From Lysinibacillus sp. FSL K6-0232 (GTDB lineage: Bacteria > Bacillota > Bacilli > Bacillales_A > Planococcaceae), in the NCBI RefSeq assembly GCF_038008325.1, contig NZ_JBBOYW010000001.1:2222001-2286000 (forward strand): a stretch of 64,000 bases of DNA, given 5' to 3'. Made by a program: the position numbers and the translations under genes. Position 1 is the first letter of the stretch, and every line of letters begins with the position of its first letter. Positions 53,217 through 62,243 of the stretch are shown here, in pieces. The notes under the pieces are model-generated. The model had not been told where the DNA came from. It saw nothing but the letters and a program-made list of their open reading frames with translations, and made no database searches.

Positions 53217-53809
53217 GAGCCTTTCGCTCCTTTCAAATAAGTGTTAATCTTTGTAAACTGTTCCCCTTCGCCATGTAATAGGTTTTCCCTATCTCGGACT
53301 ACTACGAGAACTCCGTTACCATATGGAATATTCAAAGTCTAAACTCATAGCCGAAAATGGCGTTTCCACTTAGGTAATCCCCAGTTAGTACAGTAAACAT
53401 AGGTAGATTGTTGTCGGATAGTTCTTTCACGTTTTACTTACATCTGTAAGTGCGCAAACTCTTAAATGAAGACCATCGTATATTAATCCACCGATTTAAT
53501 TACGACACCTTTAATACCTACACTGATGATATTAAAGTAGAGTTTGTATTAGGTTTCAGTTGGTTTTCCTAATAACGAACCATAGCGTCACTCACGCTTG
53601 AACTTCAAACAATACAGTTTTTATCCTCATACAATCCTTTATGACTCGATATTCAGTCGCAATCTTACCAACTGATTGACTTATACCTTTACAACCATGC
53701 TATACTCCCTGTTCACTTTCGATTCCAGATAAGGTTGTTGTCATTATTCCAGTCTTCTTGGAATATCGTTACCTAATTACGCAATGTTTACTGCCCATCT
53801 TGGGCGCAC
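53217..53809 (-). other. Group II intron 5' ribozyme part (domains I-III)
   Basis: This 593-bp non-coding stretch of the intron, from the 5' splice site to the reverse transcriptase start, should fold as domains I to III and early IV. EBS1 (53619-53625) is visible. No other gene is present. Confidence 0.75.
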
Positions 53810-54253
53810 GATAAAATGATTGCCGCCCCCAAGCGTTCCTAATGATAAGTTTGTATAGTCATCCTTTAAGCCTGTTGCTCGAAATTGCTTGCTATTAAAC
53901 TCTAAATAATGACGAGCAGGTGATAGTTCTTTATGAATATCCTGCCCGCTTGGTATATACGTTCGAATAATTGTATCAAGCTTTGCATAGTCAACCGTGG
54001 ATGCATCGATCTCCGCCACAAATACACCGCATCCTACATCAACACCTACAAGATTTGGTACAACACAATCCTGCAACTGAATCGTTGTACCAATGACACA
54101 GCCCTTTCCTGCATGATAATCAGGCATAATTCGTATTTTCGTGCCTGACATAAAGGGTTGATTAATCAATTCCTGAATTTGGTCGATAGCTGTTGGCAAG
54201 GCTGTTGGTGCATAAATTTTCGCACTCGTATAGCGTCCATTTATTTCAATCAT
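53810..54253 (-). CDS. rtcB: RtcB RNA ligase, first exon
   Basis: The 148 codons of the rtcB 5' part run from an ATG after AAGGAGGGG. They contain RIMPDYHAGKGCVIGTTIQL and the metal-binding VGVDVGCGVFVAEID (Cys 75), and end in LGTLGGGNHFI with His 146. The open frame runs on for a few codons into the intron (VRPRWAVNIA), but these are intron sequence. Without intron splicing the protein would lack its second metal-binding His and its guanylylation site, so ligase activity depends on splicing. Confidence 0.9.
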
Positions 54254-54304
54254 CTAAACCCCTCCTTATTGATTATACGAAAAAGCACCTTTATTTGTTT
54301 CATG

Positions 54305-54345
54305 GATAAAAAACGTTCTAAAAGCATGTCATCTTTTAGAACGTT
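54305..54345 (-). terminator. Terminator after the dynamin-like gene
   Basis: AACGTTCTAAAAG pairs perfectly with CTTTTAGAACGTT (13 bp); TTTTTTATCC follows on the minus strand. It separates the dynamin-like gene from rtcB. Confidence 0.88.
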
Positions 54346-54359
54346 GTCATTCAATCCAT

Positions 54360-56210
54360 TTATTCTTCATACTGTATCGTTAGCTTATTTGGTATTTCTG
54401 GTATATCATGCGATTTTATATCTGCTTCCTTTAAAGCCAGCTTATAAGGTAGATATTTATCTTGCACAGCAAAGGAAATATCTACATTTTCCATATTATT
54501 ATTTATTTTACTTTTTGCTAGCAAGCCACTATAGGATAAGTCAATCGCTAGAATAGCATGAATAGTATCTTTCAGCATTTTAATATCTTTAGCTTTTAAA
54601 GGACTTTGTTCTCCCATTAAAAATGGCTGTAAATGCTCTTTTATATAGCCCTGCGCTTCAATGAAGCAGGAAAATTCACTTATTTTTTCAGCATAGAGCT
54701 TTAATTGTCGCTTCTCTTTTGCACGTTGTTGATTTAACTTTTGGACCTTTTGCTCAATATGTGTTAAACGTACCTTTACTAAATCCATTAGATGCTGCTG
54801 GATATCTTGTATCGCTTGCAGCACTATAGCTTCTGCTTGCTGTACTTTATCATATTGTGCAATGCAAATAACCTGCTGCTCATTTAATTTATCTACACGT
54901 TCCTTGAAAAATTCATTTTGGGTATGCTGACCAAAAATAGCCTTCATAAGCCCCTTGCCATGAATTTTTTTATGTTGTGCATCTAAACGCTCATATTCAC
55001 GTGTATACTCACTATGCATATTGCGGTATTCTCGTAGCATTTGCTGATAATGCACAGCAATTTCCGTAAATTCCTCTACCTTTTTATCCTGTAAATAATC
55101 ATGCTGTGAAATCGTTTGTAAAAGCTGATACAATGTTTGAATGTTTTTAAAGGTATTGGCTACCTGCTCATATTCTTGCTCATATTCTTGAACAATCGCT
55201 AAATCACGTTGATAGCGAGAAAATTCAAATTGCGTATCACCTGTATATTTTTCAATATGCTCAACAGCCGACTGAAATGGATCACGCTGTGGAATAACGG
55301 TTAATTCGAAACGGAATCGCTCCAGCCATTGCAGGAAACGAATTAAAATTGCATAGGTCTTTTTATCACTATTTTTTGCAACACGATGAATTTCGCTAAT
55401 TAGATGCTCATATTGACTTTTCTGCCAAAGTTCCTGATTATTCATTTGCTTCGCTTCCAAGGCATTTGTTGCAGAAACAGCGATAAACTGGCTCATAATA
55501 TGACCAATGCGTTGCTGTTCTGATTGTACAAAGGCTTCAGCATCATCCACAGCATCAATGCCGTTAATAATACATAAAGGCTCGACACCTTTCTTTTTTA
55601 ATGATTCTATCAATAAAAGTTCCGCATCAATGGCTATAGACCCAGCGCGTAACACCCAAAAAATTTCATCGACACGGTTGATAAGCGTTTCCGAGAAATA
55701 GGCCATTTCTCCTCCACCTGCCTCCAATGAAACAGAGTCAATAATTGTCACTGATTTTAATAAATCATTTTTCACATAAACTTCAAGATAATCTAAATGC
55801 TCACGTAAAATTTGCGAGGCAAATGTATCACCTGTTGTTAGCATTTCTAATTTACTTATATCAAAAATTGCTACAACACCATCTAAAAAATAGGCCTTAA
55901 TCTCCTCTTGCTCGCCATATCTTATAAATGTATTGACACCTGTTGGATGCTGATCATTTACAGATAACACTTCACGGCCAAGCAAGCCATTGACAAGTGT
56001 TGTTTTCCCTACGCGCTCTTTTCCAACAATAAGAATCATTGTTTGATTATTGGCATCTTGAATAATACGATCTAAATGTTTCGCAGTATCTTTTATATAT
56101 GTATTTTGGACAATAATGCCATGCAGTTGTCGCAGCTGATCAACAAGCTGTGGCAAAATATTATTCGCTGAGGCTGTATTTTTAATTGGCATATTATCGT
56201 TGCTTGTCAC
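54360..56210 (-). CDS. Dynamin-like GTPase
   Basis: A protein of about 616 residues with an N-terminal GTPase domain: P-loop VGKERVGKTTLVNGLLGREVLS, switch Thr region HPTGVNTFIRYGE, DSVSLEAGGG in place of the usual DTPG, and a late NGIDAVDD (NxxD-like). Long helical and coiled-coil regions follow (about 290-530). It lacks the obvious paired GTPase domains of DynA. Bacterial dynamin-like proteins act on membranes, for example after phage or pore-toxin damage; the role here is not known. Several GTG/TTG starts are possible; the GTG 8 nt after GAGG is chosen. Confidence 0.75.
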   Translation of the reverse strand: MTSNDNMPIKNTASANNILPQLVDQLRQLHGIIVQNTYIKDTAKHLDRIIQDANNQTMILIVGKERVGKTTLVNGLLGREVLSVNDQHPTGVNTFIRYGEQEEIKAYFLDGVVAIFDISKLEMLTTGDTFASQILREHLDYLEVYVKNDLLKSVTIIDSVSLEAGGGEMAYFSETLINRVDEIFWVLRAGSIAIDAELLLIESLKKKGVEPLCIINGIDAVDDAEAFVQSEQQRIGHIMSQFIAVSATNALEAKQMNNQELWQKSQYEHLISEIHRVAKNSDKKTYAILIRFLQWLERFRFELTVIPQRDPFQSAVEHIEKYTGDTQFEFSRYQRDLAIVQEYEQEYEQVANTFKNIQTLYQLLQTISQHDYLQDKKVEEFTEIAVHYQQMLREYRNMHSEYTREYERLDAQHKKIHGKGLMKAIFGQHTQNEFFKERVDKLNEQQVICIAQYDKVQQAEAIVLQAIQDIQQHLMDLVKVRLTHIEQKVQKLNQQRAKEKRQLKLYAEKISEFSCFIEAQGYIKEHLQPFLMGEQSPLKAKDIKMLKDTIHAILAIDLSYSGLLAKSKINNNMENVDISFAVQDKYLPYKLALKEADIKSHDIPEIPNKLTIQYEE

Positions 56211-56590
56211 CCTCAACACCTCTTTTCATATGTATCTAATTTTATTATAAATGAAACCATTGCTTTTCTAATACATCAATCGCTGAAAAAAGGACAATAT
56301 ACTTAGAGGTTTCGTTCATAAATAGGAATTCATTCTCATTCCAGCATCATGTCCATTTGCTATATGATTTGTTACTCAGACTAAAAGAAATAGCTACGTC
56401 CCCATTATCACCGTAAAATTGCGAAATTTATTAAGCTTACTGATTGAACACTTCTAAGCAGATGACCTTTCTCCTAGGAAATAGGGTGTTATCAATATCT
56501 ATTTATGATGTCCTTGTCCCTGAATTTTGGTTATATCCTACATTTGTTCTTTTCAAAAATAGCAATAAGAACCCCTCTCATGCATGATAA
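56211..56590. other. Gap without recognised gene
   Basis: About 380 bp of A/T-rich sequence between the dynamin-like gene and an IS-end-like hairpin. It should include the dynamin promoter on the minus strand. No convincing short gene was found; remnants of mobile DNA are possible but not shown. Confidence 0.35.
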
Positions 56591-56643
56591 ACTGAACCCC
56601 GAATAGTGGACACTTTAAAGAGTGCACCTATTCGGGGCTCAGT
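56591..56643. repeat. Long inverted repeat resembling paired IS ends; terminator of the kinase operon
   Basis: ACTGAACCCCGAATA and TATTCGGGGCTCAGT are near-perfect inverted repeats, with an inner imperfect GTGGACACT / AGTGCAC stem. The outer-end sequence GAACCCCGAATAGTGGACA resembles the termini of IS3-type elements, here brought together with nothing between. In the minus-strand transcript the hairpin sits just after the histidine kinase gene, followed by TTTATC, so it may now act as its terminator. Confidence 0.55.
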
Positions 56644-56675
56644 TCATTAGCTAGGAGGAAAATTCCTTTTTAAAC

Positions 56676-57596
56676 TTACAAATTACTAGTTTTTTGTGTA
56701 GAAACGTGCCATTGACATTTCATTAATAATTGTTGATCGTGTAATTCCGCTGAAAGATTACCATTCATTTTTTCCATTAAGCTTTTGGCGATGGATAAGC
56801 CTAGCCCTGTTCCTTTACCCTTTCTTGCTTGATCAGCTTTGTAAAAACGATCAAATAGATGAAAAAGGTCTTGCTTTTGTAATCGCGGTGCTGGATTGCT
56901 AATGATTAGCTCCGTATATGCTGGCGTATGATGGAGGGTAATAGTGACATGCCCAGTCGAATGCTTTAAAGCGTTTGTTACTAAATTTTCAATGACTCGC
57001 TTCAATGCTGATGGATCTGCCTTCACCCTTATCATTTCTTCTGGCATATGAATAGTTGGCTCGATCTGCTGTTGGTTAAATGCTTCATAAAAGCTAACTA
57101 ACACCTCTAAGATCAAATCATTCAATTGAACCCATTCCATCTTTAATAAATAGTCGGTGGATTCAATAACGGATAGCTCAAAAAAATCCTCCAATAACAC
57201 TTTTAGTCTTAATGCACTTGATTTAACAATAAGCATATACTCCTGACGTGTATGAGGAGGAATTGTTTCATCCTCTAAAAATTGCATATAGCCTAAAATA
57301 GAGGTCATCGGTGTACGAATATCATGCGACATATTCGAAATCGCCTGCTTCAGCTCGTTTTCTGTTCTTTTTTGATCAGCAATTGCCTTCTTTGTTGCAT
57401 CGATTTCATGATTAATTTCCTCTGCTAGCCGTTCAAAATCTTTATCATAAAAGCGAAGATTGATTTTTTTCGTTGTTTGCTTTATATGTCGTTCTTGTAA
57501 TTGCTTTGTCACACTACGTATTTCCTTTTTTAACCAAAGAAAGCGGACGAGAAGACATATTGTGATAAAGCTTAAAACGATGATCACATATAGCAT
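56676..57596 (-). CDS. Sensor histidine kinase
   Basis: A protein of 306 residues: one N-terminal membrane segment (residues 1-20), a short linker with coiled coil, a HisKA domain with the phospho-accepting His in ISNMSHDIRTPMTSILGYMQF (about residue 99), and a HATPase domain (VIENLVTNALKHS, KGTGLGLSIAKSLMEKM). It lacks a sizeable extracellular sensor, as in intramembrane-sensing kinases tied to ABC transporters. It is the last gene of the operon. The ATG is chosen over a GTG four codons upstream because of ribosome-site spacing. Confidence 0.92.
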   Translation of the reverse strand: MLYVIIVLSFITICLLVRFLWLKKEIRSVTKQLQERHIKQTTKKINLRFYDKDFERLAEEINHEIDATKKAIADQKRTENELKQAISNMSHDIRTPMTSILGYMQFLEDETIPPHTRQEYMLIVKSSALRLKVLLEDFFELSVIESTDYLLKMEWVQLNDLILEVLVSFYEAFNQQQIEPTIHMPEEMIRVKADPSALKRVIENLVTNALKHSTGHVTITLHHTPAYTELIISNPAPRLQKQDLFHLFDRFYKADQARKGKGTGLGLSIAKSLMEKMNGNLSAELHDQQLLMKCQWHVSTQKTSNL

Positions 57597-57616
57597 TTTC
57601 TCCCCCACCTCCTTGT

Positions 57617-58366
57617 TTATTTGATTTCTTTTTTCTGAAATACGATACTGCCTAAAATACCAAAAATAATAAAGGTAATAATTGGTATAGCAATTAATTG
57701 AACTAGCTCGATACCATGTATGGTTTCTATACGTCCAATATCTAAAAATAGCTTAAAGATGGAGTAGCTAAAAATGACCTCAAATACTGGCAAGAAATTA
57801 CTTAATGTATACAATAGACTATCGAACAGCAGGAAAAAGAACAGCATAAAGCCGATTGCCTTCCCACTCTCGGTAAAGATTGTCGCAAATAAAGCCATAA
57901 TGGATGCAAAAGCACTTGTATAAAGCGCTGTTAAGCCAACCGTGCTTGCAAAATAGCTAAGCGTAGGCATTCCATTAAAATGCAGAAAAACAGCTACAGC
58001 TCCTGTAAATACAAGGGGAAAGACGAATGCAATCAAAATGGCTCCAATCGAGTAGACCATTAATTTGGCAAAATAAATGCACACTCTACTATTTCCTGAC
58101 GCAACAATGCTTTTCATCGTGCCTATTGCATATTCACTAGAAATAAAGAAGCCTGCCAGTACACAGGGCACAAGTCTTATAATATAGTTATTGCCCCCAA
58201 GAATCGTCTGACGGTAAAAATCCATCACCGTTATAGTATCCGCATTTTTATCGAAGATAATTAATAATGGATGAGAAAGGCTAATCAATATAAGGATAGT
58301 AAGCAATGTCCATAGTGAGCGATCTTTCCTTAGCTTATACCATTCTGCCTTTATGACATTATTCAT
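57617..58366 (-). CDS. ABC-2 type transporter permease
   Basis: A protein of 249 residues with six hydrophobic segments and the N-terminal MNNVIKAEWYKLRKDRSLWTLLTILILISL typical of ABC-2 permeases such as those for bacitracin or lantibiotic protection. FFISSEYAIGTMKSIVASG is another family stretch. It works with the preceding ATPase; its ribosome binding site (GGAGGGG) lies within the ATPase gene end. The substrate is unknown. Confidence 0.85.
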   Translation of the reverse strand: MNNVIKAEWYKLRKDRSLWTLLTILILISLSHPLLIIFDKNADTITVMDFYRQTILGGNNYIIRLVPCVLAGFFISSEYAIGTMKSIVASGNSRVCIYFAKLMVYSIGAILIAFVFPLVFTGAVAVFLHFNGMPTLSYFASTVGLTALYTSAFASIMALFATIFTESGKAIGFMLFFFLLFDSLLYTLSNFLPVFEVIFSYSIFKLFLDIGRIETIHGIELVQLIAIPIITFIIFGILGSIVFQKKEIK

Positions 58367-59282
58367 AACGGACCCCTCCAATGCGCTCCATAAAATAGGA
58401 CTCTAAATCCTGACCCATTGGCATAAATTGTTCAATAATAAGCCCTTCATTGACAAGCGTTGAAGAAACCTTTCCAGGCGTATCCATATAGCGATATAGC
58501 TTAATACAGCCGTCTGGCATTACTTCAAAGTCATTTGTCGCAAGAGTCGTTTCAAGAATCGCCGCAGCCTTCTCAGGATTGCTTACTTTAATATGCAAAA
58601 ATTGCTGACATTGATGATTCAGCTCTTCTACCGTTAATTGCTCCAATAAATCACCTTTATGGATAATGCCATAATGCGTGGCAAGTAAATGAAGCTCACT
58701 TAGTAAATGGCTCGAAATTAAAATAGTCATGCCATATTCACGATTTAATTTTTTCAGCAGCTCTCGTACTTCAACAACCCCCATTGGGTCTAAACCATTA
58801 ATCGGTTCATCTAAAATCAGAAACTCTGGATCTCCTAGCAAGGAAATCGCGATACCTAGTCGTTGTTTCATGCCCAATGAAAAATTTTTTGCCTTCTTTT
58901 TTCCTGTATCCTGAAGCCCTACAATGGCTAATGCTTTTTCTACGCAGTCTTTCCCCGGAATACCCTTTAACAGCCTATGAGCTTCTAAATTTTCAGCCGC
59001 TGTCATATATGGGTATAATGCAGGCCCCTCAATCATTGTGCCAATACGTTTGCGAGCTTCGACTAGCGCTGGCCCATGACTATAACCAAACAATTCAATT
59101 GATCCCGCAGTTGGCATAGCAAGCCCTGAAACAATGCGAATCAATGTAGATTTCCCAGCACCATTTTGTCCAATAAAGCCGTAAATGGAGCCTTTTTTGA
59201 TTGAAAGATTGACTTTATGTAGAGCTGTTTGCTTGTTAAATGTCTTTGTTAAATGGCTTGTTTTCAATATATAATCTGTCAT
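58359..59282 (-). CDS. ABC transporter ATP-binding protein (drug/peptide resistance type)
   Basis: A protein of 307 residues: Walker A IGQNGAGKSTLIRIVSGL, signature FSLGMKQRLGIAISL (the LGMKQR variant typical of BcrA-like ATPases), Walker B EFLILDEPINGLDPMGV and H-loop ISSHLLSEL. A C-terminal extension of about 90 residues is typical of this type. AAGGAGGG lies before this ATG; the longest frame starts 9 codons earlier. It overlaps the permease gene by 8 bp. Confidence 0.92.
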   Translation of the reverse strand: MTDYILKTSHLTKTFNKQTALHKVNLSIKKGSIYGFIGQNGAGKSTLIRIVSGLAMPTAGSIELFGYSHGPALVEARKRIGTMIEGPALYPYMTAAENLEAHRLLKGIPGKDCVEKALAIVGLQDTGKKKAKNFSLGMKQRLGIAISLLGDPEFLILDEPINGLDPMGVVEVRELLKKLNREYGMTILISSHLLSELHLLATHYGIIHKGDLLEQLTVEELNHQCQQFLHIKVSNPEKAAAILETTLATNDFEVMPDGCIKLYRYMDTPGKVSSTLVNEGLIIEQFMPMGQDLESYFMERIGGVRYE

Positions 59283-59359
59283 ATAATCCCTCCTTCTATG
59301 ATACATCAAGTATAAAAAGGAAGTATTAATAAAGGCTTAAGGCAATTCTTAAAAAAAGC

Positions 59360-60052
59360 TTAAGTCTTCAATCGATAGCCCATCCCCCAAACCGTTTCAA
59401 TATATTCCTCCTCTGGATTGACCGCTGCTAATTTACTGCGGATATTGCTAATATGAACATTGATTGTGTTATCATCCCCATAATAGGTTTCCTGCCATAC
59501 ACTTTCAAACATATTTTTCTTTGTAAACACCTTCTTCGGTGATGCCATAAGAAGCTCAAATATCTCATATTCACGGGCAGTAAAATTCAAGGCTTCTCCT
59601 TTGATAAAGACAGCCTTTGCATCTTGGTCAATCTCCACATCCTTATGGACAAGTCGCTTTGTTGCTGGCTGCCTTGTAATACGTTGGTATCTTCTTAAAT
59701 GGGAGTCGATTCTTGCCGATACTTCTTCAATATCAAAGGGCTTTGTAATATAATCATCCGCTCCTGTTCGTAGCATACCTACCTTTGTTTGTTGATCTAA
59801 CTTAGCTGAAATAATAATAATCGGTATATGACTTTGCGCTATAATGTTTGTTAGTAGCTCATCTCCCGACATCCCTGGTAGCATAAGGTCAAGGAGCACC
59901 ATATCCCATTCAGCCCTTTCCAAATACAGCATTGCCTCTGTACCTGAAAAAGCAGGTTGAGGAAAATAGCCATTTTTCTTAATAATATTACAGAGCAATT
60001 GGTTGATTGCATCATCATCTTCCACTACTAAAATATTCACTTTTTCTGTCAT
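59360..60052 (-). CDS. OmpR-family response regulator
   Basis: A protein of 230 residues. The receiver domain has VVEDDDAINQL, the phospho-acceptor Asp in MVLLDLMLPGMSGDELL (about residue 55) and Lys in DYITKPFDIEEV. The C-terminal winged helix is of the OmpR type (LNFTAREYEIFELLMASPKKVFTKKNMFESVWQETYYGDDNTINVHISNIRSKL). It is the first gene of the operon response regulator-ATPase-permease-kinase, and probably controls its own operon. GGAGGG precedes the ATG. Confidence 0.94.
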   Translation of the reverse strand: MTEKVNILVVEDDDAINQLLCNIIKKNGYFPQPAFSGTEAMLYLERAEWDMVLLDLMLPGMSGDELLTNIIAQSHIPIIIISAKLDQQTKVGMLRTGADDYITKPFDIEEVSARIDSHLRRYQRITRQPATKRLVHKDVEIDQDAKAVFIKGEALNFTAREYEIFELLMASPKKVFTKKNMFESVWQETYYGDDNTINVHISNIRSKLAAVNPEEEYIETVWGMGYRLKT

Positions 60053-60138
60053 CGCCTATTCCCTCCTACTTTTATGTTGTGCCAGCTCGCCTAACTAGAT
60101 CATCCTATTATAGTATAGCGAGATTTTTCGATTGAACG

Positions 60139-60175
60139 CAAAAAAACTGAAGACAACACCAGGTTTGTCTTCAGT
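60139..60175 (-). terminator. Terminator of the ilv-leu operon
   Basis: ACTGAAGACA pairs with TGTCTTCAGT (10 bp) and is followed by TTTTTTG on the minus strand. Confidence 0.88.
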
Positions 60176-60184
60176 CTGCAACAT

Positions 60185-60775
60185 TTAAAATGCTACTCGT
60201 TGTGCTTCATAAGCAGCAATATGGTCTTCGTATTTGAATGTTAAGGCAATTTCATCCCAGCCATTTAGCAATGTTTCCTTATAGTATGGATCAATTGTGA
60301 ACTGATAGACTTTGCCATCCTCACCTGTCACCGTTTGCTCTGCAAGGTTGACTTCCATTGTATATGGTTTTGCTAAGCCTTTTGCTAAAATTTCATCGCA
60401 TTCTGCTTCTGTTAGCTTAATCGGTAAAATCCCATTTTTAAAGCAGTTATTATGGAAAATATCTGCAAAGGATGGTGCAATCACAACGTTAAAGCCGTAA
60501 TCTAAAATAGCCCACGGTGCATGCTCACGAGAGGAGCCACAGCCAAAATTGTCCTGTGCTACAAGAATTTTTGAGTCTTTAAATTCTGGTTTATTCAGCA
60601 CAAAGTCTTGAATTTCATTGCCCTCTGCATCAAAGCGCCAATGGTAGAATAAAAACTGTCCAAAGCCTGTACGCTCAATACGTTTTAAAAACTCTTTTGA
60701 AATAATTTGGTCTGTATCTACATTTTTACGATCAAGTGGTGTGATCACACTATTTACGATATTAATTGGTTCCAT
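60185..60775 (-). CDS. leuD: 3-isopropylmalate dehydratase small subunit
   Basis: A protein of 196 residues with NIVNSVITPLDRKNVDTDQIISKEFLKRIERTGFGQFLFYHWRF, the aconitase swivel motif QDNFGCGSSREHAPWAILDYGFNVVIAPSFADIFHNNCFKNGILPI, and a TIDPYYKETLLNGWDEI end. It forms isopropylmalate isomerase with LeuC for leucine synthesis. It is the last gene of the operon. A TTG two codons upstream is an alternative start. Confidence 0.95.
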   Translation of the reverse strand: MEPINIVNSVITPLDRKNVDTDQIISKEFLKRIERTGFGQFLFYHWRFDAEGNEIQDFVLNKPEFKDSKILVAQDNFGCGSSREHAPWAILDYGFNVVIAPSFADIFHNNCFKNGILPIKLTEAECDEILAKGLAKPYTMEVNLAEQTVTGEDGKVYQFTIDPYYKETLLNGWDEIALTFKYEDHIAAYEAQRVAF

Positions 60776-60806
60776 TTTCAATCATCCCTTCCATGTAACA
60801 CAAAGC

Positions 60807-62216
60807 TTACACAGTTTCCTTTACAAATTCACGTACATCTACAAAATGACCCGCAATCGCAGCGGCTGCTGCCATTGGTGGTGATACTAAATGCGTACGA
60901 GAACCTGCACCTTGACGTCCTTCAAAGTTACGGTTGGATGTAGAGGCACAGCGTTCACCAGCTGGAACTACATCATCATTCATCGCTAGACACATCGAGC
61001 AGCCTGATTCTCGCCACTCAAAACCTGCCTCGATAAAAATTTTATCCAACCCTTCTGCCTCTGCTTGCTTTTTCGTAGAATGAGAACCTGGTACAACAAT
61101 TGCTGTGACATTATCATGTACCTTACGCCCTTTAATGACACTAGCTGCTGCACGTAAATCACTAATACGTGAGTTTGTACAAGAGCCGATAAAGACATGT
61201 TGGATATCAATAGATGTTAATGGTTGACCTTCCTCTAAGCCCATATAAGCAAGTGCTTTACGCAATGCTGCCTTATCAGACTCATCCTTGTAATCTGCTT
61301 GTGTTGGTACATTCCCTGATATACCTGAACCCATGGATGGATTTGTACCCCATGTCACGATTGGCTCAATTTCCTCAGCTTGGATAATACGTACTTCATC
61401 ATACGTTGCATCTTCATCTGACGCTAAGCTTAACCAATACGCTGCCGCTTCTTCAAATTTTTCTCCTTGTGGTGCATATTTACGACCACGAATATAATCT
61501 ACCGTTACCGCATCAGGAGAAATTAGTCCTGCCTTTGCACCTGCCTCAATCGACATGTTACAAATTGTCATACGTTCTTCCATAGAAAGCTTGTGGATTG
61601 CCTCTCCAGTAAACTCCACAATATGTCCTGTACCAACGCCAATACCGAACTTCGCAATAATAGCTAAAATAATATCTTTTGCTGCTACACCAATTGGTAG
61701 CTCGCCTTCTACACGAATTTCCATTGTTTTTGGCTTGTTTTGCCATAATGTTTGTGTCGATAAAACATGCTCTACCTCTGATGTACCAATACCAAAAGCA
61801 ATTGCACCAAAAGCGCCGTGTGTAGATGTATGAGAGTCACCGCAAACGATTGTTTTACCAGGCTGTGTTAAGCCTAGCTCTGGTCCAATAACATGGACAA
61901 TCCCTTGGTCTGGATGTCCCATTCCTGCAAGCTCCACACCAAATTCTGCTGCATTTTTCGCTAATGTTTCGATTTGGTTGCGTGCGATTGGGTCATTAAT
62001 TGTTGGTAAGTTTTTCGTTGGTACATTATGATCCATTGTTGCAAAGCTTAAATCTGGGCGACGCACTTTACGTCCGTTTATACGTAGTCCCTCAAAAGCT
62101 TGCGGAGACGTTACTTCATGAATTAAATGAAGATCAATATATAACAGGTCCGGTTTGCCCTCTTCCTGATAAACAACATGTTTATCCCAAATCTTTTCAA
62201 TTATATTTTTACCCAT
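60807..62216 (-). CDS. leuC: 3-isopropylmalate dehydratase large subunit
   Basis: A protein of 469 residues of the aconitase family: [71 protein letters not shown], and the 4Fe-4S cluster ligands in [13 protein letters not shown] and [10 protein letters not shown]. It interconverts 2- and 3-isopropylmalate with LeuD. AATAGGTGA lies 8 nt before this ATG; a GTG three codons earlier extends the frame. Confidence 0.95.
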   Translation of the reverse strand: MGKNIIEKIWDKHVVYQEEGKPDLLYIDLHLIHEVTSPQAFEGLRINGRKVRRPDLSFATMDHNVPTKNLPTINDPIARNQIETLAKNAAEFGVELAGMGHPDQGIVHVIGPELGLTQPGKTIVCGDSHTSTHGAFGAIAFGIGTSEVEHVLSTQTLWQNKPKTMEIRVEGELPIGVAAKDIILAIIAKFGIGVGTGHIVEFTGEAIHKLSMEERMTICNMSIEAGAKAGLISPDAVTVDYIRGRKYAPQGEKFEEAAAYWLSLASDEDATYDEVRIIQAEEIEPIVTWGTNPSMGSGISGNVPTQADYKDESDKAALRKALAYMGLEEGQPLTSIDIQHVFIGSCTNSRISDLRAAASVIKGRKVHDNVTAIVVPGSHSTKKQAEAEGLDKIFIEAGFEWRESGCSMCLAMNDDVVPAGERCASTSNRNFEGRQGAGSRTHLVSPPMAAAAAIAGHFVDVREFVKETV

Positions 62217-62243
62217 TGTCTTCACCTATTTCTTTAAATTTCG

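Larger units (their letters stand above)
51291..53809 (-). mobile_element. Group II intron inserted in rtcB
   Basis: The 2,519-bp intron lies in sense orientation in rtcB. The 5' end is GTGCGCCCAAGATGGG, the typical group II 5' splice sequence, and the 3' end is ...CGACCTTAC. Domain V is recognisable at 51352-51386 (AAAGCCGTATACG / CGTACGGTTT, capped by a GAGA-type loop). An EBS1 element GATAAAA (complement of 53619-53625) pairs with the last seven bases of exon 1, TTTTATC, as required for splicing and retrohoming. The ORF for the reverse transcriptase lies in domain IV. The 5' end resembles Ll.LtrB-like introns; class not verified. Confidence 0.93.

Noticed and set aside
53777-53809. Extra C-terminal residues (VRPRWAVNIA) on the first RtcB part
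   Set aside because: They are translated from the group II intron 5' end (GTGCGCCCAAG...) and are not part of RtcB.
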